From Sva-07 sp963707515 (GTDB lineage: Bacteria > Actinomycetota > Acidimicrobiia > Acidimicrobiales > Ilumatobacteraceae): a stretch of DNA of 64,000 nt. A program made the position numbers and the translations under genes. This document shows positions 17,513 to 25,552 of this stretch, one piece after another. Location of the stretch: positions 1,674,001-1,738,000 of the forward strand of contig CAVPQI010000001.1 of the NCBI GenBank assembly GCA_963707515.1. Reading direction: 5' to 3'. The notes beneath the pieces were generated by a model, which saw only the letters and a list, made by a program, of their open reading frames with translations, did no database searches and was not told the origin of the DNA. Positions within the stretch are counted from its first letter, which is position 1; the number at the start of each line of letters is the position of its first letter.

Positions 17513-18594
17513 AAGCTCCGCACGTAGTCGACGATTTCCTGGATCTGCTCATCGGTGAGCAGTGAGCCGAAGCCGGGCATGCGACCGCTGCCCTGGCCGT
17601 TGCGGCCGTAGAGCTTGCCGTACTCCGAACCGTCCTCGATGAACGAGATCAACTGATCCTCGTTGACGAAGTGGGAGTTGACGGAGCCCCCGGTCAGGTT
17701 CCACCCGTAGGCGCCCTGGCCGGGCACGCCCGGCTCGCCGTAGCTCCACCCGAGGGTGTGGCAGCGGGCGCAGCTGTAGGCGCCGCTCCCGAGCTCGAGG
17801 TTGAACAGTGCTTCGCCGATCGACTCGGCGTCGCCGTTGGCCACGGCCAGCTCGGCGGCTGCCTGGATCTCCTGCTGGATCTCGGCAGGCAGGTTGCCGC
17901 TCTCGCAGGTCAGCGGGTCGTCTTCGCCCTCACCACAGTTCTCCCGTGGGATCTGGATGCTGGCGATGTAGGCGATCAACGTGTCGATCTGCTGGGTGTT
18001 CATCGGGCCACCGCCGACGAGGCCCCACGGCGACATCGGCGAGAAGGGACGCCCGTAGTTGAGGATGAAGCGGATCTCGTCCTCGTCGAACTTGTAGAAG
18101 GCGGTGTTCAGCGCCGGAGCCTTCCAGTTGACGGCCTGGACCTCCTGGGTGACCGGGTCGGTCACCGTGAAGGGGGCCTCACCACCGACGGCTTGCATGC
18201 CGCCGTGGCAACCGGCGCAGTTGAACCCGCCCTCGGCGGTCGGGGCGAAGAGCTGCGAGCCCCAGCTGGCGAAGCGGTTGTCCCAGCCCTCTTGCGCGCC
18301 GGCCTGACGGCTCGGCTCGAAGACCCAGTACAGCGGGAGGGCGACGACGGTGATCGCCAGGAGGATCACGCCGAGCAGTTGGACGCGCATCAGGCGCGGT
18401 CCCTCGAGTGTCTCGTCGTCGTAGTACTCCTTGCGGTTCGGTGCGAGCTCGATCTCCGAGCCCACCTCGCGCTTGCCGACGACGACGTTGAAGATCCCGT
18501 AGACGATCCAACCGGCGCAGATGATGAAGAGTCCGATGACGCCGATCGTGGTGGTCGTCAGACCCACGATGGCTGGCATGGTGACCGCCGACAT
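17509..18594 (-). CDS. Membrane-anchored diheme cytochrome c of the bc-type complex
   Basis: The 361-residue product has two N-terminal membrane helices (residues about 15-38 and 72-92) and then two cytochrome c domains with haem-binding sites CAGCH (126-130) and CARCH (275-279). The last 50 residues (GRMPGFGSLLTDEQIQEIV) contain the methionine of a class I cytochrome c haem ligand. The position directly after the Rieske gene, with a TGATG overlap, and the diheme layout fit the QcrC-type cytochrome that carries electrons to cytochrome oxidase. The double-helix anchor at the N-terminus differs from typical mycobacterial QcrC, which is anchored at the C-terminus. Confidence 0.88.
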   Translation of the reverse strand: MSAVTMPAIVGLTTTTIGVIGLFIICAGWIVYGIFNVVVGKREVGSEIELAPNRKEYYDDETLEGPRLMRVQLLGVILLAITVVALPLYWVFEPSRQAGAQEGWDNRFASWGSQLFAPTAEGGFNCAGCHGGMQAVGGEAPFTVTDPVTQEVQAVNWKAPALNTAFYKFDEDEIRFILNYGRPFSPMSPWGLVGGGPMNTQQIDTLIAYIASIQIPRENCGEGEDDPLTCESGNLPAEIQQEIQAAAELAVANGDAESIGEALFNLELGSGAYSCARCHTLGWSYGEPGVPGQGAYGWNLTGGSVNSHFVNEDQLISFIEDGSEYGKLYGRNGQGSGRMPGFGSLLTDEQIQEIVDYVRSL

Positions 18595-19457
18595 CAGTGC
18601 TCCCCACCCGAGGTGCAGTGCGGGCCCTCGGCCTCTTGACCGGTCGTGTTGGTGCCGATCGCCATGCCGGGCACCGAGGCGCCGGTGTTGATCGTGACGT
18701 CGCCGTTGGAGGCGATGGTCGCCGGGAAGTGGTCCATGCCGCGCGGCGCGGGCCCGGCCTTCTTCTCGCCGACACGGTTGTACTGCGAGCCATGGCACTG
18801 GCACTCGAACCATTGGCTGGTGGCGCACTCGGGCACGCGGCAGCCGAGGTGCGGGCACTTCTGGCTGAGCACGATGATTCCCTGGCGCATGGTGGCGAGG
18901 AGGCTCTCCGGGTACACGGTGGCGGCCAGGGGCAGCGCCTCCGAGGGGTACTCGGTGATCCACGAGCGGGCCTCGGCGGCGTAGAAGAAGCCGCCGCCCT
19001 GCTTGATGCCGTCCTTGATCGCATCGAGGCGGCCGACGTTGACCTGGCCGCCGAAGCCGCCCGTGCCGCTCGGCCACAAGAAGGCGACGAACGCCGCGGC
19101 GGCGAACGCGCCGAGGCCGGCGCTCATCAGCGTGACGGTGGCGCGGTTGAAGAACTGGCGGCGGCTGACACCGATCACCTCGGGATCGGGCGGCGTCCAC
19201 TCGACGATCTCGGGCACCGACGCCGTGACGAGCTCGGTGCTGCGGGCGGCGACACCGGCGGCTTCGACCTCGTCGGCGGTGGGTGCATCGACGGCCGGCT
19301 CGTGGCGCTGACGGCCCGACGTGTCGCGCTGCACGGTCTCGCCGGACAGTGCGCCCGCACCGCGGACGTCGCTGCGCCGAGCGAGCGTGAAGAAGGCGAT
19401 CGCGCCGAGGACGACGACGACCCCGATGGCGATGGCGATGATGGCTGCGGTACTCAT
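18594..19457 (-). CDS. qcrA: Rieske iron-sulphur subunit of the bc-type complex
   Basis: The 287-residue product carries the Rieske 2Fe-2S motifs CPHLGC (201-206) and CQCHGS (219-224). An N-terminal helix (residues 5-24) is followed by an 80-residue hydrophilic loop, then a twin-arginine-like segment SRRQFFNRA (about 98-106) just before a second helix, consistent with Tat-dependent translocation of the folded domain. The ATG at 19457 has AAAGGAG eight bases upstream. The protein oxidises menaquinol and passes an electron to cytochrome c. Confidence 0.93.
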   Translation of the reverse strand: MSTAAIIAIAIGVVVVLGAIAFFTLARRSDVRGAGALSGETVQRDTSGRQRHEPAVDAPTADEVEAAGVAARSTELVTASVPEIVEWTPPDPEVIGVSRRQFFNRATVTLMSAGLGAFAAAAFVAFLWPSGTGGFGGQVNVGRLDAIKDGIKQGGGFFYAAEARSWITEYPSEALPLAATVYPESLLATMRQGIIVLSQKCPHLGCRVPECATSQWFECQCHGSQYNRVGEKKAGPAPRGMDHFPATIASNGDVTINTGASVPGMAIGTNTTGQEAEGPHCTSGGEH

Positions 19458-19479
19458 GACATTCTCCTTTCGCCGTCGC

Positions 19480-20268
19480 TCACAACTCGAAGAAGAGGCC
19501 TTCGACCCAGGGCAGGACGAAGTTGAAGCCGGGCCCACGGAAGAACGAGCCGATGAGCACCAGCACGGACCAGAACATCATGTGCACGGTCATCAGGCCG
19601 TACATGAACTTGCGGTCTTCGGGCTTGTTGGAGGGATTGCGATCGAGGTAGGGGGCGAGGATGAGGGCGATGAGCCCGACACCCGGGAGCGTCACGCCGG
19701 CCACCATCGGGTGGAAGTAGACGAGCAGCTCCTGCAGGCCGAGGAAGTACCACGGCGCCTTCGACGGGTTGGGGGTCTGGTTCGTGTTCGCCAGCTGCAG
19801 CAGCGGGGCGTGGACGAAGATGGAGAAGATGAACGTGAACGCCGTCATCGCCAGGGCGGCGACGAACTCGGCGGCCAAAAGGTGCGGCCACGTGTGGACC
19901 TTGTCGACCGGGGTCGCCTTGACGTCTTGGATCGAGCCCGACTTGACGACGGTCAGCAGCCGCTGCGTGTGACCACCAGGACCGGCACCGATCGGCACGC
20001 CACCACCGGCGGGTGCCGCGGCGACGACGGCGCCGACCTTGTCGGCGACCGCGACGGCGCCACCACCGCTCGAGGATTCGGCGTCGCCGCCCTCCTTGGC
20101 TGCCTTGGCGGCCTTGCTGCGCTGCAGCAGGTGCTCGGGGATGCGCGAGTCACCCGCGGGCGCGGCGGACGCACCCTCGGTGGCTGCCGGCTCGGCCGGC
20201 GTCTCGGACGCCGACTTGTCGCGCGCCGCCTGTGCTCGCTTGAGCAGATGTTCGGGGATCTCGGTCAC
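19480..20268 (-). CDS. Cytochrome b C-terminal half (subunit-IV-like) with IPEHLL tag peptides
   Basis: The 262-residue product ends in a subunit-IV-like module of three membrane helices with the conserved PWYFLGLQELLVYFHP, the quinol-site region of the C-terminal half of cytochrome b. The first 120 residues are a hydrophilic Ala/Pro-rich extension not expected in this family. It contains two copies of a short peptide: IPEHLLKR at residues 4-11 and IPEHLLQRS at 43-51. The same peptide begins the cytochrome c gene at 22269. The GTG at 20268 has GAGAGG seven bases upstream and gives the tag at the very N-terminus. A separate b6-like gene lies just upstream, so cytochrome b is split as in b6f and Bacillus-type complexes. 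Confidence 0.88.
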   Translation of the reverse strand: MTEIPEHLLKRAQAARDKSASETPAEPAATEGASAAPAGDSRIPEHLLQRSKAAKAAKEGGDAESSSGGGAVAVADKVGAVVAAAPAGGGVPIGAGPGGHTQRLLTVVKSGSIQDVKATPVDKVHTWPHLLAAEFVAALAMTAFTFIFSIFVHAPLLQLANTNQTPNPSKAPWYFLGLQELLVYFHPMVAGVTLPGVGLIALILAPYLDRNPSNKPEDRKFMYGLMTVHMMFWSVLVLIGSFFRGPGFNFVLPWVEGLFFEL

Positions 20269-20308
20269 TGCACCTCTCCCATCACGCGTCCCATCACACG
20301 ACGTCCCA

Positions 20309-21095
20309 TCACAGCGGACCGGAGATGCCGCCGTCCTTGCGGACACGCCAGAAGTGGATCGCCATGAAGATCACGATGACGAACGGCAGGAACAACACGT
20401 GCAACACGTACCACCGGAGCAACGTCTCGGAGCCGATCTCGGCACCGCCGAGCAGCACGAAGCGGACCTCCTGACCGAACACGGGCGTGTAGCCCATCAT
20501 GTTCGTGCCGACGGTGACCGCCCACAGGGCGAGCTGGTCCCACGGCAACAGGTAGCCGGTGAACGACAGCAGCAGCGTGAGCATCAACAAGATGACGCCG
20601 ATCACCCAGTTGAACTCGCGGGGTGGCTTGTAGGCGCCGTGGTAGAAGACGCGGGCCATGTGCAAGAACACGGCGAGCACCATCAGGTGCGCGCGCCCAT
20701 CGGTGCATGTTGCGCACCAGCAGCCCGAACGTCACCGAGGTCTGCAGGTTCTGGATGTCGTTCCACGCGGCGGTCGCTTCGGGTCGGTAGAAGAACATCA
20801 AGAAGATGCCCGTGACCGTCAACAGGATGAACAAGAAGAAGCTCAGTCCACCGAGGCACAGCGTGTAGCTGACCTTGACCGCGTGACGCTTCACCTTCAC
20901 CGGGTGCAGGTGGTACAGCACCGAGTTCATGATCACGTAGCTGCGGTTGCGCGGGCTGTCGGTGTAGCCCTTGCGGAAGATCGAGCCGGGCCGGAAGATC
21001 GAGTTCCAGGCTTGGCTGCCCTGCACGGAGTCGACCGTCGCAGAGACGCGGTCCTTGACCGTGGGGCGGGGTTTGTCGTCGATGATCTTTGCCAT
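20309..21095 (-). CDS. qcrB: Cytochrome b N-terminal half (b6-like), with one frame break
   Basis: This haem-bearing half of cytochrome b has four membrane helices and the haem histidines in the segments RNMHRWA...HLMV and RWYVLHVLFLPF; the end reads HFWRVRKDGGISGPL, typical of b6-type proteins. The frame breaks in the GCGCGCGC run near 20690. Removing one base joins MHRWA to AHLMVLAVFLHM and gives 261 residues. The junction falls in a conserved helix and the joined protein looks intact, so sequence error is likely. A hydrophilic N-terminal segment of about 70 residues precedes the first helix. Confidence 0.9.
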
Positions 21096-21117
21096 TGTCA
21101 GCGTTCCTGGGAATCTC

Positions 21118-21531
21118 TCAGAGCCTCATGCCGTAGCCGTAGCCGTGGTTGTTGGTCCGGACGTGGGAGTTACCGGCCGCGGTGGCGGTACCGGCCTTGC
21201 CGAGGATGATCACGCCCGTCGGGCAGCGATCGACACACAGGGCACAGCGGGTGCAGATGTCGTCGTCGATGGTGAACATGAACGCATCCGACGGGTCGGT
21301 GCCCGGCTGCTCGGTGCCGTCGGCCTCGACGACCGCCGAGGTGGCCACCATGTGGATGCACTTCCACGGGCAGATGTCGACGCAGCCCTCGCAGGCGATG
21401 CACTCGGACTGGTCGATGTGGATGAACTGCTTCGGCTTGACGGCCTTGGTCAGGTAGTCCGCGTCGACCTCCACCAACGTGTAGGCGTCGGTGTAGGGCA
21501 TCATTGGCGGGTTGGCGTCGGTCTTGGCCAT
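21118..21531 (-). CDS. Ferredoxin-like 2[4Fe-4S] protein at the head of the bc operon
   Basis: The 137-residue product has two 4Fe-4S motifs, CIACEGCVDICPWKC and CTRCALCVDRCPTG, separated by about 45 residues. No signal peptide or membrane helix is visible, so it should be cytoplasmic. The C-terminus ends in a Gly/Tyr/His-rich tail (NNHGYGYGMRL). It lies between an unknown membrane protein gene and the b6-like gene, spaced by 3 and 22 nt. A soluble ferredoxin is not a standard subunit of bc complexes; a link between a cytoplasmic electron carrier and the quinol complex is an inference from position. Confidence 0.9.
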   Translation of the reverse strand: MAKTDANPPMMPYTDAYTLVEVDADYLTKAVKPKQFIHIDQSECIACEGCVDICPWKCIHMVATSAVVEADGTEQPGTDPSDAFMFTIDDDICTRCALCVDRCPTGVIILGKAGTATAAGNSHVRTNNHGYGYGMRL

Positions 21532-21534
21532 CGA

Positions 21535-22080
21535 TCAGGCCTTCTTGACCAGCGGACGGCCGTAGGTGGAGGTCGGCAGTTCCTTCGGCTTCACGTCGCC
21601 GCGCTTCTGCCACCACACGGCGAGGGCGCCGAGGATGATGAAGAACACCAGGTGCAACACGACGACGATCGTGTCGCGGACTGCCTGGTACTGGAGGGTG
21701 ATCGGGTTCCAACCGCCGGCGGACTCGGGCTTGAGGATGCCGCCGGGGCCGAACAGGAGCTTGTCGCGGGACCAGCCCAGGTCCTTGTCGGCATGGTCGA
21801 TCCACTGGTGGGGAACGATGCCGAAGGCGAGGAAGAGAATGAGGAAGATGTAGACCGAGGCGAGCATCGCCTCGCCCCACGAGAATGGGGCACCGACCTT
21901 GCGACGCTTGCCGTAGGGGACGATCAGCGCACACAGGACGATCGCCGCGAAGAACGACACGAGGAACGCCTGGTTCATCCCGGGCCATTCGAGGACGTCG
22001 ATTGCGATCATGTGGGTGTGGTCTTTCGCGTTGTGGCTGTTCTCGGTGCCGCCAGCGGCGGATGTCCGGTCGTCGGACAT
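21535..22080 (-). CDS. Unrecognised membrane protein opening the bc-nuo operon
   Basis: The 181-residue product has helices at about 37-57, 68-90 and 135-158. It carries a loop with HQWIDHADKDLGWSRDKLLFG and a basic C-terminal tail ending in VKKA. No metal motif is evident except histidines in the N-terminal segment and in the first loop. The start is uncertain: ATG at 22080 gives the full length, while ATG at 22011 (MIAIDVLEWPG) would remove a hydrophilic stretch; neither has a strong ribosome-binding site. I do not recognise the family. It is followed after three bases by the ferredoxin gene. Confidence 0.8.
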   Translation of the reverse strand: MSDDRTSAAGGTENSHNAKDHTHMIAIDVLEWPGMNQAFLVSFFAAIVLCALIVPYGKRRKVGAPFSWGEAMLASVYIFLILFLAFGIVPHQWIDHADKDLGWSRDKLLFGPGGILKPESAGGWNPITLQYQAVRDTIVVVLHLVFFIILGALAVWWQKRGDVKPKELPTSTYGRPLVKKA

Positions 22081-22268
22081 CGTGCGGAACGACGGGGTGG
22101 TCGCTCACGAACTGTACTCGTCGGCGTCAGATGTACGAAGTCTGGCAGCACAGTCTCGCGGCCCGGCGCGGTTGTGCGTAAGTGCAATCCGGGCGAGTGC
22201 ACGGCCGATCCGGTGTCCGTCGTCGGCAGATTCCCGCTCGGCGAACGTGCCCCTCTATCATCTCGCCA
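22081..22268. promoter_or_regulatory. Divergent promoter region between the bc-nuo operon and the cytochrome c gene
   Basis: This 188-nt gap separates two divergent respiratory units. On the plus strand a TATCAT box at 22256-22261 lies seven bases before the GTG of the cytochrome c gene, suggesting a leaderless transcript. No equally clear -10 box is visible for the minus-strand operon. I see no obvious operator palindrome. Confidence 0.5.
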
Positions 22269-23129
22269 GTGACCGAGATTCCCGAACACCTCCTGAAGCG
22301 CTCGCGCGAACGGCGCGCCGCGATCGGACAGGGAGACGCCGGCGACGCAGCCGGCGCCGAGGCCGGGAGTGACGCCGCCGCCGCGGCCAGCACGCCGGCC
22401 ACCACGAAGGCCGCCGCCGCACCTGCCGCCGCCGCGCCGAGTGGTCCCGCCGCACGCGGCAAGGCGCCCGCACCGGCAGCGCCGCCCGCCCCGAAGCCCG
22501 ATCCCGTGTACGTGGCCGCCGCCAAGTCGCGCAAGAAGATCCCGTTCTGGGCGATGGCCACGCTGAGCCTGCTGCCGGTGTGGGGGTTCATGTACGTGCG
22601 CTCCGTCACCGAGGGTCCCGAGTCCGTCGAAGGTCCGATGGGAATGGGCGCCGAGGTCTACAGCAACTGCGCCAGCTGCCACGGCGCGTCCGGTGGCGGC
22701 GGCGTCGGCTACCCGTTCGAGGGCGGCTCGGTGATCGACACCTTCCCGCACATCCAGGACCAGTTGCGCTACGTCTACTACGGCACCGAGGGCTACAACG
22801 CCGCCGGCGTCGAGATCTACGGCAACCCCGACCGTCCCGGCGGACCCCACCTCACCGGCGAGCGCGGCGTGATGCCGGCGTTCGAGTCGCAGCTCACCCA
22901 ATACGAGATCCTCGCCGTCGTCTGCCACGAGCGGTTCACGCTCGGCGGCGCCGACCCGACCAGCGAAGAGTTCGCCGACGAGTACGAGACGTGGTGCTCG
23001 GAGGAGTCACCGGTGTTCGCCGCCCTCGAAGGCGGCGAGTACGACTTCACCTCGCCGGAGCCCGAGACCATCGGCGACTCCGAGATCGCCCCGGTCGGCC
23101 CGGAGCCGATCGAGGGATCCGCGGGCTGA
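22269..23129 (+). CDS. Membrane-anchored monohaem cytochrome c with N-terminal IPEHLLKRS tag
   Basis: The 286-residue product starts with TEIPEHLLKRSRERRAA, then a low-complexity Ala/Pro linker to about residue 78, a membrane helix (IPFWAMATLSLLPVWGF) and an exported cytochrome c domain with CASCHG at 134-139. A distal PAFESQLTQYEILAV helix and a long acidic tail follow. The tag is shared with the subunit-IV-like protein encoded on the other side of the promoter region. The GTG start is set by the tag and by the TATCAT box seven bases upstream. It probably passes electrons from the bc complex to an oxidase; this is inferred from fold and position. Confidence 0.88.
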   Translation: MTEIPEHLLKRSRERRAAIGQGDAGDAAGAEAGSDAAAAASTPATTKAAAAPAAAAPSGPAARGKAPAPAAPPAPKPDPVYVAAAKSRKKIPFWAMATLSLLPVWGFMYVRSVTEGPESVEGPMGMGAEVYSNCASCHGASGGGGVGYPFEGGSVIDTFPHIQDQLRYVYYGTEGYNAAGVEIYGNPDRPGGPHLTGERGVMPAFESQLTQYEILAVVCHERFTLGGADPTSEEFADEYETWCSEESPVFAALEGGEYDFTSPEPETIGDSEIAPVGPEPIEGSAG

Positions 23130-23150
23130 CCGGCAGGCCAGGAGGATCCG

Positions 23151-24437
23151 CTGGACACGGTCGACGCCAGCGGATCTGACGTCGGCACCGACGTCCTGGT
23201 CGTCGGTGGCGGCCCGGCCGGCTCGGCCGTCGCCACGTGGCTGGCGCGCCACGGCCATGCCGTCACGCTCGTCGAGAAGCGCCCCATCCCACGGCACAAG
23301 GCGTGCGGCGACCTGCTGACGCCACGGGCGCTGGCGGAACTGGCGCTGCTCGGTGACGAGGCGGCGATCGCCGAGGCGCACCGCATCGCCGGCATCCGCG
23401 TGGTCCACGGACGTCGCGTCGTGACGATGCCGTGGCCGCGCCGTGACGACCTGCCCACCGATGGCGCCACCCGGCGCCGCGACCACCTCGACGCGGCACT
23501 CCGCGACGGCGCGGCGAGCGCCGGCGTCGAGGTGCTGATGGGTCACGAGGCGACCGCCCCGATCGTCGACCGCGGCTTCGTCCGCGGCGCCACGTTCGCC
23601 GTCGACGATGCGATCGACGGTGCCGCTCCCCGCCGCGCCGAGGTGCGGGCGCGCTTCGTCGTCGTCGCCGACGGGGCGAACAGCTCGTTCGGCCGTGCGC
23701 TCGGCACGACGCGCCGCCGCGACTGGCCCTACGGCATCACCACGCGCACCTACTTCGCCTCGCCGCGGCACGCCGAACCGTGGCTCGAGACCGATCTCGC
23801 CATCACCGACGGTGCCGGCCGTTCGGTCACGGGCTACGGCTGGGTCGCCCCGCTCGGCGACGGGACGGTCAACGTCGGCGTCGCGGTGTCGTCGACGTAC
23901 CGCGAGGCCCGTGCGGTCCACGCCCTGAAACTGCTCGACGTGTTCGCCGGGCAGATCGCCGAGCGCTGGCAGATCGATCCGGCGGCACCGCTGAAGGCGC
24001 CGACCCGCTTCCGCGTGCCGGTGGGCGGTTCGGTCGGCCCGAAGATGGGCCCGACGTTCCTCGTCGTCGGTGACGCCGCCGGCATGGCCAGCCCGCTCAA
24101 CGGCGACGGCGTCGACGCCGCGCTGATGAGCGGTCGCCTCGCTGCCGAGGTCCTCGACGAGGCCTTGACCACGGGCAACTCGACCAGCCTCCAGCGCTAC
24201 CCGACGTTGCTCGCCGAGGCCGTCGCCGAGCACCAGCGCGTCGCCCGGCTCAGCCTGCGTCTGCTCGGCCGCCCGCTGATCCTGCGCTCTGCGCTGCGCG
24301 TCGGGCTGAGCAGCGAGCGCATCGCCGGCGCCGCGCTGCGCATCGCCACCAACGAGCTCCGCGACCAGGGCTCGTCGGGTGCCGAACGCGCCTACGCCCT
24401 GGCCGGCGCGCTCACCAAGCTCGCCCCCGCCTGGTGA
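23151..24437 (+). CDS. FAD-dependent geranylgeranyl reductase family protein (menaquinone reductase-like), apparent CTG start
   Basis: The 428-residue product has an N-terminal Rossmann motif (DVLVVGGGPAGSAVATWLA), the family signature KACGDLLTPRAL and a second FAD motif GDAAGMASPLNGDGVD. Relatives reduce isoprenoid double bonds: MenJ partly saturates the menaquinone tail in mycobacteria. The reading frame opens after the cytochrome stop at 23127-23129 and contains no ATG, GTG or TTG before the Rossmann fold. The only plausible initiator is CTG at 23151, with AGGAGG five bases upstream. A rare CTG start or a local base error are the two readings. The neighbouring polyprenyl diphosphate synthase fits a quinone pathway. 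Confidence 0.85.
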   Translation: MDTVDASGSDVGTDVLVVGGGPAGSAVATWLARHGHAVTLVEKRPIPRHKACGDLLTPRALAELALLGDEAAIAEAHRIAGIRVVHGRRVVTMPWPRRDDLPTDGATRRRDHLDAALRDGAASAGVEVLMGHEATAPIVDRGFVRGATFAVDDAIDGAAPRRAEVRARFVVVADGANSSFGRALGTTRRRDWPYGITTRTYFASPRHAEPWLETDLAITDGAGRSVTGYGWVAPLGDGTVNVGVAVSSTYREARAVHALKLLDVFAGQIAERWQIDPAAPLKAPTRFRVPVGGSVGPKMGPTFLVVGDAAGMASPLNGDGVDAALMSGRLAAEVLDEALTTGNSTSLQRYPTLLAEAVAEHQRVARLSLRLLGRPLILRSALRVGLSSERIAGAALRIATNELRDQGSSGAERAYALAGALTKLAPAW

Positions 24438-24452
24438 CCCGCAAGCTGCGGC

Positions 24453-25463
24453 TCAGGCGACGACGGTGGCCGAGGTGAGCAGCGCACGAGGAGCCGAGCG
24501 CAGGGCTTCGGTCGCCTCGGAGGCGGGCAGCTCGTCGCAGGAGCGCTCGGCCATCTCGACGTAGGTGCGGGCGGTGGCGATCGCCGACTCGACGCCCTCG
24601 TTACCGCGCACGATCGACATCGCCTTCTCCTTGGCGACGGTGTCGAGCGGCCCGCCGAGGAGCTCGCCCAACTCGGCGGCGGCGCTGTTGTCGAGCGCCA
24701 GCGTGCGCAGCACCGGCAGCGTGTACACGCCTTCGACCATGTCGTGGCCGGCCGGCTTGCCGAGCTGTTCGTCGGTGGCGACGATGTCCAAGATGTCGTC
24801 GACGATCTGGAACACGGTGCCGTAGGCGTTGCCGAACTCGGTCAGCGCGTCGATGATCTCGCGGTCGTGGCCGGCGACGATCCCGCCGATGCGACACGCC
24901 GTGCCGTAGAGCGAGCCCGTCTTGCCGTGGATCGAGGCGAAGTAGCTGGTCTCGGTGCGTCCCCGGTCGTACGTGTGCCGGAGCTCTTCGATCTGGCCCT
25001 CGCAGAGCCAGCCGATCGTGCGGGCGAGCAGACCAGCGACCTCGGTGCCGAGCGAGGCAGCGATCTCCGAGGCCCGGGCGAGGAGGAAGTCACCGGCGAG
25101 GATCGCCTGCAGGTTGCCCCACTTGGCGTTGACCGTCGCCACGCCGCGGCGGGTGTCGGCTTCGTCCATCACGTCGTCGTGGTACAGCGAACCGAGGTGC
25201 ACGAGCTCGCAGGCGACGCCGCCGCGCACGACGTCGAGTGACGCCGGCTCACCGTTGATCTGAGCAGCGGCAACGGCGAGCACGGGGCGCAGCCGCTTGC
25301 CGCCGGCGACGAGGAGATGCGAGGCGAGCTCGGTCAGGTAGGTGTCGGAGGTGACGACGGCATCGTGCATCGCCGCCTCGATCCGCTCCCGATCGTGGTC
25401 CATCGCCGGCAGCGCAAACAAGGGCGATGCCGAACCGGGAGCCAGCACCTCGTCCTGAGACAC
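24453..25463 (-). CDS. Polyprenyl diphosphate synthase
   Basis: This 336-residue trans-prenyltransferase elongates isoprenoid diphosphate, probably the side chain of menaquinone. It has the first Asp-rich motif LYHDDVMDEAD, the second Asp-rich motif QIVDDILDIV and the substrate motif GGKRLRP. Length and motif spacing are normal. It converges on the geranylgeranyl-reductase gene with a 15-nt gap. The start is GTG at 25463. Chain length cannot be read from the sequence. Confidence 0.92.
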   Translation of the reverse strand: MSQDEVLAPGSASPLFALPAMDHDRERIEAAMHDAVVTSDTYLTELASHLLVAGGKRLRPVLAVAAAQINGEPASLDVVRGGVACELVHLGSLYHDDVMDEADTRRGVATVNAKWGNLQAILAGDFLLARASEIAASLGTEVAGLLARTIGWLCEGQIEELRHTYDRGRTETSYFASIHGKTGSLYGTACRIGGIVAGHDREIIDALTEFGNAYGTVFQIVDDILDIVATDEQLGKPAGHDMVEGVYTLPVLRTLALDNSAAAELGELLGGPLDTVAKEKAMSIVRGNEGVESAIATARTYVEMAERSCDELPASEATEALRSAPRALLTSATVVA

Positions 25464-25540
25464 GTCGACAGGCTAGGCGAGAGCACGGAGCGAGACACGA
25501 ACGACTCCTCGCACCCCTCGCCTGGCTGCGACCGAGCCCG

Positions 25541-25546
25541 TATCCT
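25541..25546 (+). promoter_or_regulatory. -10 box TATCCT for a leaderless methionine aminopeptidase mRNA
   Basis: TATCCT lies six bases before the ATG at 25553, placing the expected transcription start on or next to the start codon. No ribosome-binding site fits in between. I see no convincing -35 box. Confidence 0.55.
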
Positions 25547-25552
25547 GAACCC

